Of a stretch of DNA of 64,000 bases, positions 53,860 to 64,000 are shown in pieces. Under the pieces are notes generated by a model. That model did not search any database, was not told where the DNA came from, and worked only from the letters and a program-made list of their open reading frames with translations. The position numbers and the translations under genes are program-made. The DNA lies in NCBI GenBank assembly GCA_015039465.1, contig MU130371.1, forward strand, positions 1 through 64,000, in the 5' to 3' direction. How positions within the stretch are numbered: position 1 is the stretch's first letter; the number at the start of each line of letters is the position of its first letter. The DNA comes from Phlegmacium glaucopus (lineage: Eukaryota > Basidiomycota > Agaricomycetes > Agaricales > Cortinariaceae).

Positions 53860-54700
53860 CGCTAGAATAGACATTAAACATCAAGGAATCCTGACTGTCG
53901 GCTTGTCTACGGTACCTTCCACCTTTCTTGTCGAAGAGGTCACCGAGCTTCGTTATTTTCAACTATTTGGATCTGAGGTCGTCGTGAACCTCCTGGATAG
54001 CCTGTGGTAGACCCTATGATTGCCTGCGATTAGAGAGCTACCACATAAATAGTGAAAAAAAACCATGTCAGTTCCTCCCAGGGCCTCTCGTAAGAGCCTG
54101 AATTGAATGTCGAGGAGGCATCGGCCTGCAGGAGCAGGATGAGGGGTGAATAGAAGTTAGCTGGCAAAAATGGCAGAAGACGAATCATCAGTTCTTGATG
54201 AGTTGGGGCGGTTCGAATGTCGTAAATATCTTCAGAGTCGTTGTGCTGAGGCCCATTGGCGGTCAAAAGATGGCTATCTCATTGTCAACAGAGGATCTCC
54301 AAAGACGAGGCAAATCACATTTTGTGTTGGTGCTCTTGACAACGAACGCTGAGTCAATACTCCAACAGTCAACCTCAACAGTAACAATGGCAATATCCTT
54401 CGTTGGAATGATACGATCTCTCTACTCAGCATAGCGCAGATGGAGATTTGTGACCAATTGATGATTTCGGCGACATGAAGGCTTCTCGTTGTGCTAGGTC
54501 CTATCGCTCAATAACGGGGGTATGTATTCTGTAGATTGACGGTGCGTGGGAAAGAGAAGGTTGCTGTGCGACGCATCGACGGTGGGTGAAAACTGCCGAT
54601 GATCACTTGGATAAAGACACCACTCTAACCGAGTCTCAAGATCTCATACCTCGAGATGTGATATTTGTCTGAGTAATCGACGTTGGCATGGGCCCCACGA
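53860..54700. other. Duplicate of the 4,930-6,560 region with internal deletion
   Basis: 54,190-54,300 matches 5,290-5,350 and then jumps to 5,890-5,950 (ATGGCTATCTC then CAGAGGATCTCCAAAGA). It has therefore lost the segment that holds the larger hypothetical frame at 5,439-5,837. No intact gene. Confidence 0.45.
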
Positions 54701-54789
54701 TTCCATGGGTTAAAAGAATAAATGGGACTCGTAACTCCTTTGCCAAAACTCACCCTCATTTTTACTCTTGTTTCTTTTTTTGGTGTTTG

Positions 54790-55610
54790 ATGAGCGTTCA
54801 GGCTCGGGAATGGGAGTTACTCCAGGAGAGACAATTCCGTGAGTTGATGTTTTCTGCCACTTGAATCTTACCAAAGCTATGTACTTTTACCTCAAGTCGG
54901 TCCTGGCCCGGTAGTGTATGTTTGTCTACGTGTGTGAGGCCCAGCTGTTCATTGATCGGACTCTCGTTCTGGTAGGCTCACAACAACAAAGCCCAAGTCA
55001 ATTGACAACTTGAAGACATCGAGAACATCGAGCACGTCATTTGCCGAGTACTAGTATGAATCCCTCTGAATATATGGCCACTCCTTACTGATTCACCCAA
55101 AAGTTCAACCTCCACCACTTGGACTACTAGCTCTTCATCGTGAGTCGTTAGTTCCGTCCTACAACGCGATGAGACCGTTAAATTTTCCCTGTCATTTTTC
55201 TTTCTCAAAGAACATCGAGTTCCACAACTTCCTCGTCCCCTACATCCACCTCCACAAATTCGTCTCCGCCTGTAACGGTCTTCGGGAAAACTGTCACCGT
55301 CACGATAGCATCCTCAGGAGGACAGACATCTGCCGTCGTTGGCTGGAGTAACCCAGCCCCTGAAAAAGGCTTTCTGGTGAATAGGGTTATGTCGGGTACT
55401 GCTCTGGATTTAGTCGGTCTTGTTAGCCTCATATTTCTCATTGTTATCGCAAGTTGTGTCATCAAGCGAAGACGCAAGAAGAAACTATTAGAGGAGGCCT
55501 TGCCAGTGAGGTTTCATCCCGTGATGGGAACCGATACAACGAGGAAACAAAGACCTAGGAATTATCAAACGGATCCCCCCCCATACCATCTTGGTCCACC
55601 TTTCAATTGA
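54790..55610 (+). CDS. PPPY-tailed membrane protein, copy F
   Basis: First exon MSVQAREWELLQERQF, donor GTGAGT; last exon 55,211..55,610 after TCTCAAAG. It is the shortest ectodomain of the complete copies (TTSSSPTSTSTNSSPPVTVF, then KTVTVTIASSGGQTSAV). The helix segment is ALDLVGLVSLIFLIVIASCV, with IKRRRKKK and QTDPPPYHLGPPFN. Middle exon(s) near 54,975-55,045 are uncertain. No stop in the last exon. Confidence 0.55.
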
Positions 55611-55939
55611 TCCGGTCCATCGAACTCCAGGGCTCTAGATCTCCATCATAATCACTCACTTTCCGACAGTTACTATTGCTTCCAGATTTCGACAAGTTGT
55701 TCTATACCCTCACCTTCACCTTCACCTCACTCCCACCCCCTTCCCTTTGATCTTGGTCGCTCTTTTGTAATAAATCACAACGCCACCTGTACAACCAGTA
55801 AAACATATATATATACATTGTATGATGAACGCTTCCCTTAAGTCTTTGCCCATCACCTAGCGTTAGAGGAGCCCGAATCGCCAAGATGATCTGAGTTTTT
55901 GCTTTGAGATACGTCGTCAATCGTCAAGTTAAAGTTATC

Positions 55940-56640
55940 TCTAGAGCGCTATTCCCAGTGGCGTTCCAGATAATAGACCAACCAAGTTATACCCAGCACA
56001 GCTACGCATATACATAGCATAGAGATCATTCCATTGCGGAACCGGGGTGCGTTGGTCTCTGGATAGAACATAATTGACCACTAAGCCATTGATGATATTG
56101 TTGCACATGCTATAATTAATCGTTTGTTTATTCTCCGCATCATTGTCAATGCAGATAATTGAAGGGTCATACTTCATAGAGACAAGTACGACCGCACGTT
56201 CTTGATCATCGTCGGCACATATCTGATTCGCCCATCTAAAAATGGATTAAAACACGATCAGGAAGAGTTGGGAGTAGCTGCTATATAAACTTACGCAAAT
56301 GTAGTTGTCTAGTCCAGCATAAGAAGCACCAACTAATTCTGTCGACAGGTCGTGAGTGAATTGCAACTCCTAAGACATATGAGCTCACAATATGCGAAAG
56401 AGCTTCAGCGCTATGGGACTGCTCCATATGAGTTGAGGATACTATTACAGCTAGAGCCCATGTAGACAAGGACAAGCCATCGCATGCGAGTGTGATCCGT
56501 TCAAGCAGCACAAATCAGTGTAGACACAATTACCAGCGCCATCGATCCAGAGGGATAGAAACCTGTACTCTTTATTAGCAAAAAAAGAACACTGACTGGG
56601 CGTCAAACCCACCGATCTGCTTCACAGAATATCCGCCGCT
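55940..56640 (-). pseudogene. Relic of MFS anion:cation symporter, copy F
   Basis: NDAENKQTINYSMCNNI and the Leu/Ile block near the C-terminus (55,941-56,177), the GTAAGT donor at about 56,293, and the block around 56,460. Several frameshifts; the N-terminal half is missing. Convergent with copy F of the membrane-protein gene. Confidence 0.5.
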
Positions 56641-57054
56641 GCATTGTCCCATGAGGTGGGGTCATTGAGCCGTTCATACTTCAAGACGCGTCCCTACCGA
56701 TAAGATCAGATATATAAGTATCCCTGATTTGACAGATAGAATACCTTTGTTGTCCGAGGAAGGCCCGGGTGATTACGCCGCCGATGATGAACCTTGTTAT
56801 TTTGGAACATCAACCAACTTAGAATAACTTTAAAGAACATCTGTTCACATACAGCCATCAGCAACCGCTTCTGCCCAGATGTCCGTTCAAATTCCTAGGA
56901 AGACAAGATTTCCAAATACAAGAATAAGTCACCTTTGCAAAGGTATAAATGGAGAGAATCCGCATACCTATAAGTACCATTACTGCCTTTATACAGTTGT
57001 ACATGATTTGTGGCCTTGGACTTCTACAGACGCTAACAAACCTTTGCTTAATGG

Positions 57055-57105
57055 TGGGATAAGGTTGGGATAAGGTTAGGTAAGGTTAGGTAGGTCAATG
57101 TCACA
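57055..57105 (+). repeat. GGTTAGGTAA-type simple repeat
   Basis: Short run of GGGATAAGGTT and AGGTAAGGTTAGGTAGG. It sits at the join between the truncated unit F and unit G. No coding role. Confidence 0.5.
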
Positions 57106-57370
57106 TTGTGACAACCCGATCCCGATGGCCCTTGGCCATGCAACGAGGACCCAGGCCGACGAAAAAGGAAGAGAAGTCGAAGGCTCATAAGTAAAGGTCG
57201 ACCATGTCCTTCTCGGTAACGGTATGCCTCACATGTGAACAATTATTTGGGACTAAGGTGGAACGAGGCGCCTGGAAGCCGAGTCGTTTCCTCTGGTTGC
57301 AAAACCTTGTTCTCTTTGAAATCACCCTGATTTTTCCTCTTGTTCCTTTGTTGGTATTTTATAAGCGTTT

Positions 57371-58198
57371 AGGCTCAGGATTTTCAGTTACTCCAGGAGA
57401 GACAACTCACTGGCACTACAGGTGAGTTTGTGTTTTCTGCGCGTGCCACATTAATCTTACCAAAGCTTTGTACTTTTACTAGTAGATCTCCCGTATGTTT
57501 TTCTACTTGTATGAGCCCAGCTGTTCATTGATTGCTCATTCTGGTAGTGGCAACGGCGCGACGCCTACGTCATCAACAGAGGCCACTGCAACTCAACCGG
57601 GAACATGTCGAGCACGTCATCTGCCCAGTATGATGAGTCCCTCTGAGTATATGCCACTCCTTACTGATTAACTCAAAATTTCAACCTCCACCCCTTCGAC
57701 TACTAGCTCTTCACCGTGAGTCGTTGGTTCCGTTCTACAACACGATACAAAAAAAGCTAATTTTTCGGTGTCGTTTTTCTTTCTCAAAGAACATTGAATT
57801 CCACAACTTCCTACTCCTCATCCTCTACATCCACAAATTCTTCTCCACCTGTTGTAGTAACAACAGCCGCCGGGAATACTATCCAAGTTACCGCGACAGT
57901 ATCCGCAGGACAGACATCTGCTATTAGCCCGAGTAACCCAGCCCCTGCAGAAGCCCCTCTGGAGGATAGGGCTCTGCCTGGTCCTGTTTTTGGTTTAATC
58001 GGTCTTCTTAGCCTCATATTTCTCATTGTTATCGCAGATTGTATCATCAAGCGAAGACGCAAGAAGAAACTATCGGAGGAGGCCGTGTCAGCAGTGAGGT
58101 TTGATCCCACGATCGAAACCGATACAATGAGGAAACAAAGACCTAGCAGTTATGAAACGGATCCCCCTCCATATCGTCTATATCCTACACAGCACTAA
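57371..58198 (+). pseudogene. PPPY-tailed membrane protein, copy G, start codon lost
   Basis: The first exon reads ATAAGCGTTTAGGCTCAGG where the other copies have ATGAGCGTTCAGGCTC, so the start is ATA and a TAG follows. The middle exon (57,545-57,625) is present. The last exon 57,791..58,198 is fully open: STTSYSSSSTSTNSSPPVVV, the helix VFGLIGLLSLIFLIVIADCI with an Asp near its end, IKRRRKKK, and ETDPPPYRLYPTQH with a changed C-terminus. It may be dead, or may use another first exon. Confidence 0.5.
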
Positions 58199-58509
58199 CG
58201 TTTAGGCCCACCTTTCAATTGATCCCATCCATCGAACTCGGGCGCCCGAGATCTCGACCCTCACTTACGAGATGTTATTTCCGTCAGATTCCTATTGCTT
58301 CCAGATGTCGACAAGTTATGCTATACCCTCATCCTCACTCCCCTTGTCCTCGTTTTTGTTGCTTTATGTCATAATTCACAATGTTATTTGTAAAACCAGT
58401 CAAATGTCTCATATATATACATTGTATGATGAACGCTCCCCTTAAGTCTTTACCTATCATCGAGCGTTAGAGGGATCCGAATCGCCAAGATCATCTGAGT
58501 TTTTTGCTT

Positions 58510-59080
58510 TGAGATACGTCTTCAATCATCAAATCATCTTGAGAGCGCCACTCCCGGTATTCCAGATAATAGACCAACCAAGTTATACCCGGCGTAGCTA
58601 ATACGCATATGGTACATAGCATAGCAATCATTCCCTTGGGGAACCGGAGTGCATCGGTCGCCGGATAGAACACCACCGACCACCAAGCATTGATGATATT
58701 GTTGCAGATGCTATAATTAATCATTTCCTTATTCTCCGCATCATTGTAGATAATTGAAAGATCATATATCATGCTTCATGGAGGCAAGCTCGACCGCACG
58801 TTCTTGATCATCGTTGGCCCATCTAGAAATGAATTAAAAATACGATCGGGAAAAGTTGGGAGTACCTGCCATATAAACTTACGCAAATGTATGTAGTTGT
58901 CCGTCCAGCATAAGAAGCACCAACCAATTCTGTTGAAAGTTGTGAGTAAATTACGACTCCCAGGAAATAAAAACTCACAATATGCGAAGAATTTAAGCCT
59001 TATAGGACTGCTCCATATGAGAAGACATATTGAGGACACTATTGAAGCTGGAGCCATGTAGACAACGACAGGCCATCGCA
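58510..59080 (-). pseudogene. Relic of MFS anion:cation symporter, copy G
   Basis: C-terminal block NDAENKEMINYSICNNIINA and WWSVVFYPATDALRFPKGMI (58,600-58,720), the GTAAGT donor at about 58,880, and the upstream block SSPIRLKFFAYCEFLFPGS (about 58,990). Truncated at about 59,090, where unrelated sequence starts. Confidence 0.55.
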
Positions 59081-59089
59081 CGCGAACTT

Positions 59090-59320
59090 ACATAGTTAGT
59101 AATTTTGGTGTGCATGGGCTTTATTTAGGGTCGGCCTATATTTAATTGCGAAAGGAATTTTAATGGGATATGGGACTACGACTAGCTATGGATCACTATG
59201 ATGATACAATGGCTATGTAAGTTATGGAACTATAGCTACTACTGGGTTACTACAGAATCCGTGGGAGCAGCTCAGGGTTTGTCTTGGGAATACAGTGTCC
59301 GACCGATACGAGAAGAACTC
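59090..59320. other. Spacer, no feature seen
   Basis: Boundary between the duplicated array and the single-copy region to the right. No gene or repeat recognised. Confidence 0.4.
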
Positions 59321-60470
59321 TCATTCATCTGTGTTCCCGGAGATTGGTGTAGGTGAATTTTCATTGGCCAACGCACACTGAATACTGCTGTTCAAAAATG
59401 AGGTCTGATGATTGTTGGCATTTCTCATTCCGACCCACACCACGATCATTGTCGGCACAATTCCCTTTGAAAAACAAATTAAATGATAGAAGTGTAAGTG
59501 AAAATAAGTACGTACATAGATCATGGGCACCAGTCCGCTGAGCAGATAGAAAGCGTTGGAATCAAGGCTGAAAAGTAAGACCCAAAGTGATTCAACCACG
59601 AACAGTACTATGCCTGACTCGATTAGCATACATATGAGAGGTAGAAGGTCTTTTTTCCCCCGCGGATTACGTATGCACGAGCGTCGAAATGCCAGAGATG
59701 CCTTGATGATTTTGAATACTAGCAAGCCAGTGAATATGGCGTTCACAGCCAGAGATAAAGAGAAAGACAATGTCCCGAAAGGAGAAAACCAGGCTGGCGG
59801 ATTACTGAATTGCTTTGTCTTTCCAATTATGACCAACTTGCCGATTAATGTTAATGAAGTAGCTGCATCGTAGAGTTAAGCCAGCATTAGGGTTTGCAGT
59901 GATTTTTAGCTTGACTTACCGAGCGATATTATTGATAGAATGAAAGGAACAACTATAACGAGCACTTGGCGATTCCACACTACCCAACAACGGTATGTCT
60001 AAAGGTGCGATGGATGAGTAAAGTTCGGGTTTATTTTAAAAGAATTACAACATACCAGGACCCCTTGAGCGATGAAATCGATAAAAATAGAAATTGCGCT
60101 GGTAGTCATGTTCAGACGCCATAGTAGTGACTGTCTTCTTTGTCCACGCATCTGGGAGTTTATATGAATTAAGTCATGATCTAGGCGCCAGTCATAGTAG
60201 GTGCCTCACAATCATCAAGAATTCCTTAATAAAGTCAAGAACGAAAAAAGCAGTACATAGTCGATAGGAGATAAATGAGGGGGGTTCTGTCAACTCTCTT
60301 CCTCCGTGTATGAAGCTTGATATACAGAACAAATAAGACGCAGTAAAGCCCTGCAGATTAAATGGATTGAACGGGTGTAGGGAGATCGTATATCATGGAT
60401 GTTTACCGTAGATTAGGCCTTCTAGAACGGTTCCAATGAAAGTGGCCTCGAGGACAGTGAGACGTGACAT
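59321..60470 (-). pseudogene. Seven-helix-type fungal integral membrane protein, one homopolymer frameshift
   Basis: Exons on the minus strand, with GT-AG introns: 60,407..60,470 (MSRLTVLEATFIGTVLEGLI), one from about 60,356 to 60,210, one from about 60,151 to 60,058, one from about 59,995 to 59,921, one from about 59,868 to 59,518, and the last to 59,321. Blocks include LNMTTSAISIFIDFIAQGVL, YRCWVVWNRQVLVIVVPFIL, NAIFTGLLVFKIIKASLAFR, IESGIVLFVVESLWVLLF and GIVPTMIVVWVGMRN. The Tyr-Arg-Cys-Trp block and the IVPTMIVVWVGM end are typical of a large mushroom family of unknown function. In exon 2 a run of six A (six T on the minus strand) at 60,244-60,249 shifts the frame by one; five would keep FFVLDFIKEFLM in frame. 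Sequencing error or a recent lesion. Confidence 0.7.
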
Positions 60471-60479
60471 AGTAGCAGT

Positions 60480-63190
60480 ATGGGGCTTCGCGTATTCAAA
60501 CCCATAAACATCATCCTATATACCCCAGACCCGGCCATCGTTTCTGGATTGCCTCAGAATCTATTGTTCTTGATCGGCGTAAATAAGTAAACTCTTGTAA
60601 ATCAGCCTTCTTTCAATAATATAATCGCGTGCTACTCACCTTGTACTCACCAAATGGCCTACTTTGAACAAGTCTATCATGATGCAGCAGAAAATCATTT
60701 GCAGTGTCACTGCTTCGTTAGATAATCAAAACACAACGTAAGTAGAACGTTTGATCCGGCTCGGACGAAAAGTTATTGAATATTATGTAAGAGTAAAGAG
60801 TCTGACTGATGGGGAGATTTTGATAATCAATCAATCATGGAGGCTAGTTGTTAGTAGCTATTGGGGCAAAAACCCGAAGAGTTTTTGAAAAGGAGGTCGC
60901 TGTGTGGGTCGTGATTGGTCGAGAACAGATGTGTCGACTCATGGAAAAAGGAAATTTGAAAGAATGAAACGGGCTGAAACTTTTATTGAAGTGAAGAGAC
61001 ATGCTGCGAAAAGGCCTCCAAGGCTCCACCTTTACATCATGACAAAGTGGCGTGATTTGATGTTGAAAGGTCATAAATTTTGTGATAAAACAGTATATAC
61101 ATCATAAGTGAGTGTAGAAGATCATAAAAGATATCACATAGAAGGGAAGGAAGCTCATGGAGAACTCTGTACTGCCATCTTCAAACTTCGAGAGATGGGA
61201 AAAAAAACACACGTGCCCTTTCGGATTCTTTGCGGCGACTAAAGTCAGAGATCTGGGCCAACAGATGTGATTATGTGAAGGTATATGGGAGCCTCGTGTA
61301 ACGCTCATGAGAGTCTACCGTCATCTAAATGGGCCAGTGATACCCCTTGCTTTGTGCCTATATTAGTGCACCCATCTTGTTGTTGACAGGGAAGCGTGTC
61401 TTTCGGAATTGCCCCAGGAAAAGTCGGCACTGCTTTCAGAGTCTTGATTTCTCAATTATCACCATGGAACTCGAACATTTCTCAGAGAGGCCCCAGGAAG
61501 CTCCTGATTATTGGTGTTCAGGAAATCGTCCAAAATCACCCTCAAGTAGTCAAATTTGTGGGCCTCGAATAGCCAAATTCGGACCGGCACTGCCTAAAAA
61601 GCCACGTGCCCCAAAAAGGTAATTGTTTGCGCGTTGCTCTTTGATGGATCCAACTTTTCTAACCAGGACAGCAAGTCAGTGTTGCGCCTTCTATTATGGC
61701 CTCATGTATCACCTAATGAGCGCGGAGGCCCTGACGTCATTAATTTTCCTAACTTGTCAAAAATCTGTCCCCAAATAGCCAAAGTTTACAACTCATAGGA
61801 GCTTTGGGCGGCGTAGTCGCAATTTGTTTGCTGGACCCCGGTAACATGCCTGTGGAGGAAGCGGACTTAAATAGAGAAGATATTCATTAGAAAACACTAA
61901 ACAAAGGCCGAAGACATGCTCTTGAGCCTTCTGTTTCACCTACCCCAGATTTTGAAGGAAAAAGCGGAAAGAAGTATCCATTGAAGTGGTGGTTTGTAAT
62001 GGTGATTTATATCTACATAATCACTAGCTTTTGCCAGCGTTTCACCTACTGATTTGCATGTTTCTACATATTTAAATTCTCCTCTCCCGAACTGGTTGTC
62101 TTTTAAGTCGAGCGAGGTTCACATTATAAATTGCCAGTATTCAAAGGAAATTGTCCTGAACAGCTGGGTGAATAGTTCCATTTCACCCTGATTTTATATT
62201 TGTGTTGGACGGTGTTGTACCTGCGGTGGGATCAGACCACAAGTAGTAACATAGTTCAGAGGGGTTAATGTAGATTTCCTCAATAGAATTTAAAGAGAAG
62301 TTCGTGGTATTGAAATATGCAAGAAGAATAGGTCGCAAAGATAGTGAAGTTCGTGAATGAGAACACAGTGCACAAAGTAGCTTAAAGAATGAGACTATTG
62401 ACTTAGAACATTGCTGCAAAGTTTATGGGATCAAAACTCTGGTTGTCTCTTGTTCACCTGTCCTCCTACTTGCTACAGGTACTTAATACAAGAGTAATGA
62501 ACTAACCAGGTGCGGATATGTGAAACAGTAATGTAAGAATTGAGCTAATGCGAAGTCACATGGGCCCAATAGTTTGGTAATGAAAGAATAGGAGATAAAG
62601 TAAAAATAAAGGTGATGAGTAAGGAGGTCAGTTGAATGACCTCCTGTTTTGAAAGAATAATAATATATATATATGGAAAGATGAAAGAAAGTAAATGTAA
62701 AAGAACATGAACCACAATAAAACCAATGCAAAGGATGCATGGAATGATAAGGAATGCGTGTGTGAACTGGGAAAGACCACAAGATTAGAGAATGGCTGTG
62801 CGAAGGTATGGTTGTGAAGGGATTGAATGGTTAAGTCAAATGTTGACTGAGAGATATGTTGAAGGTATGAAGTGCAAAGAGGAATGAGGGTGCTTTGGAT
62901 AGTTATGAAGGTCGTAGAAGTGATGTGCGAAAGTTATGCGAGTACTATATCATGTTATGCAAGGTGCGAAGGATGTGTGAGAACCGCAAATGAGTGTTAC
63001 GACTTCGAACGATTCAGGGTTACTGATCGTTAACAGTCGTTACTATGTCGGTTTCGAGTATCAATTCTTAGACTTGCGCTTCGTAGACTTGTTAAGGCCT
63101 AGAGCAGCGGTCGTCTTTGAGAGAGATGTAGAGAGTAAGATCGTCTATTAAAGACTAGGTAAAGAACATTGTACAGAATGCATAGGTTTA
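60480..63190. other. Intergenic region without supported genes
   Basis: AT-rich, mostly non-coding. Seen here: a 9-bp inverted repeat AGGAGGTCA/TGACCTCCT (62,623-62,645) that could form a hairpin, and a purine-rich stretch at 62,580-62,960. Open frames shorter than 100 codons (for example 61,347-61,622) show no family features. Confidence 0.45.
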
Positions 63191-63408
63191 TATACTAGAA
63201 AAGGAAATGAAAGGCATGTGGTAAAAGTATGTACAACATGTGTTCGACACATGTATGAAAACAGAGTAGTAGCAGCATGTAGATGAAACAATGAACATCG
63301 CATGGAGTGCGCATGTGTGATAATAAAAAGAAAATGAAAAATGTGCGTACGCTGCGTGTATACAATCGTAACATTACCCCTCCGCTAGACCTTTGAAAAC
63401 TCCTGATT

Positions 63409-64000
63409 TCAACAACTGTAGAGTCTCTTTGCCAGTTGACAGCGTTTGAGAACGTGACCAGGTTCGTTACAGAGAACGCAATGGTTTCGAGTCGTTCGCA
63501 TGGTGTCGAGGACTTGGAGTCGTTGGTAGTCTTCGTCGTCTGGGATGTAAATAGGACTGTTCCTTGAGCCGTCGCCTTCTGAATGTCGTGAAGAGATTTC
63601 AGAAATAGAAATATGAGGAGTGACAGGGAGGACGATCGTGTCAATGGGAATATTAGGGATTGATCTCGCCGGCGATGACTTTGGGGAAGGGGTATCAAAG
63701 ACTGGTACGTCCGTTACTTGCGGTGTATTTTTGAACGGGATCGAACTCCATTGATGTTTTCGATGGTGTCTGATCAATGGTTTGAGCTTCAAAATAAGGC
63801 CGCCTTCTCTCATGTGGTCGAAGAGAAGGTTCGTCGTTGTTCGTTGTCGTTCAATTTCTTTTTCCAGTCGTCGTATCGTCTGTCTGGTCTCGAAATAGTG
63901 TCGGAATTGACTATTCAAGTCGCTTCGGTCCCAGAGAATGTCTTTGATCGAATAAAGGTTGTCTTCGCTTTTGAGGATGGAATCGAGTTCATGAGAGTCG
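63409..64000 (-). CDS. CCHC zinc-knuckle protein with N-terminal coiled coil (5' partial)
   Basis: The frame is open from the right window edge to a stop at 63,409, about 195 residues, so the start is outside. It begins with a charged helical region (YFETRQTIRRLEKEIERQR), continues with a Pro/Ser-rich linker (FDTPSPKSSPARSIPNIPID), an acidic DDED patch, and ends with a CCHC knuckle CVLCNEPGHVLKRC close to the C-terminus. Such knuckles bind single-stranded nucleic acid. Either a retroelement gag-like remnant or one of the common mushroom knuckle proteins; I cannot tell which. Confidence 0.55.
   Translation of the reverse strand, partial: DSHELDSILKSEDNLYSIKDILWDRSDLNSQFRHYFETRQTIRRLEKEIERQRTTTNLLFDHMREGGLILKLKPLIRHHRKHQWSSIPFKNTPQVTDVPVFDTPSPKSSPARSIPNIPIDTIVLPVTPHISISEISSRHSEGDGSRNSPIYIPDDEDYQRLQVLDTMRTTRNHCVLCNEPGHVLKRCQLAKRLYSC

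Noticed and set aside
61347..61622. 91-codon plus strand frame as a gene
   Set aside because: No family features, no support from neighbours or introns; cannot be distinguished from chance.

Overview
The window is nuclear DNA of a filamentous basidiomycete, most likely an Agaricomycete mushroom. The supporting signs are many short GT-AG introns of about 48-80 nt, typical mushroom gene families (Ser/Thr-rich single-pass membrane proteins, a 7TM-type protein, an alpha-kinase) and typical mushroom transposons (Plavaka-type transposase, a Ty3/Gypsy LTR element, DIRS-type tyrosine-recombinase retroelements). It is an accessory, repeat-rich region with few ordinary housekeeping-type genes.

Layout. 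(1) 1-6.5 kb, 34.9-39.5 kb and 46.9-59.1 kb belong to one segmentally duplicated locus. Each unit has a + strand gene for a small Ser/Thr-rich single-pass membrane protein with a basic stop-transfer and a PPPY tail (seven copies, A-G). It is followed in convergent orientation by a decayed major-facilitator transporter of the anion:cation symporter/allantoate permease type (seven relics). (2) 7.1-10.3 kb holds two resident - strand genes: a multi-pass membrane protein and a larger Ser/Thr-rich single-pass protein. (3) 10,558-34,637 is a 24-kb nest of transposons. The outermost layer has a 42-bp terminal inverted repeat and a 6-bp target duplication. It carries two apparently intact tandem genes, a DDE integrase-type transposase and an alpha-type protein kinase. 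A Plavaka element (11,364-28,547, TA-flanked) lies inside it. Inside the Plavaka element are a fold-back MITE, a solo-LTR-like insert and an 8.5-kb Gypsy element with nearly identical LTRs. The Gypsy element in turn carries a 386-bp palindromic MITE in gag and a 1.5-kb non-coding insert in integrase. (4) 39.8-46.9 kb is a DIRS-like element (gag, RT/RNase H, tyrosine recombinase) broken by two fold-back MITEs, a second solo-LTR-like copy and stops. A deleted copy that keeps only gag and the 3' end lies at 48.3-50.3 kb. (5) 59.3-60.5 kb encodes a 7TM-type membrane protein with one homopolymer frameshift. (6) The right edge holds the 3' end of a CCHC zinc-knuckle protein gene.

How the parts relate. 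The integrase and alpha-kinase genes lie head-to-tail 163 bp apart between matched inverted repeats, so the kinase looks like resident cargo of a DNA transposon; this is the most unusual system here. The fold-back elements at 11.4, 39.9 and 41.0 kb share the terminus TAGTGATG and hAT-like 8-bp target duplications, but their arms are built from unrelated short satellites. The PPPY-tailed gene family has diversified in its ectodomain while its membrane anchor and tail stayed constant. All calls come from reading the sequence and from family knowledge; no database search was run.
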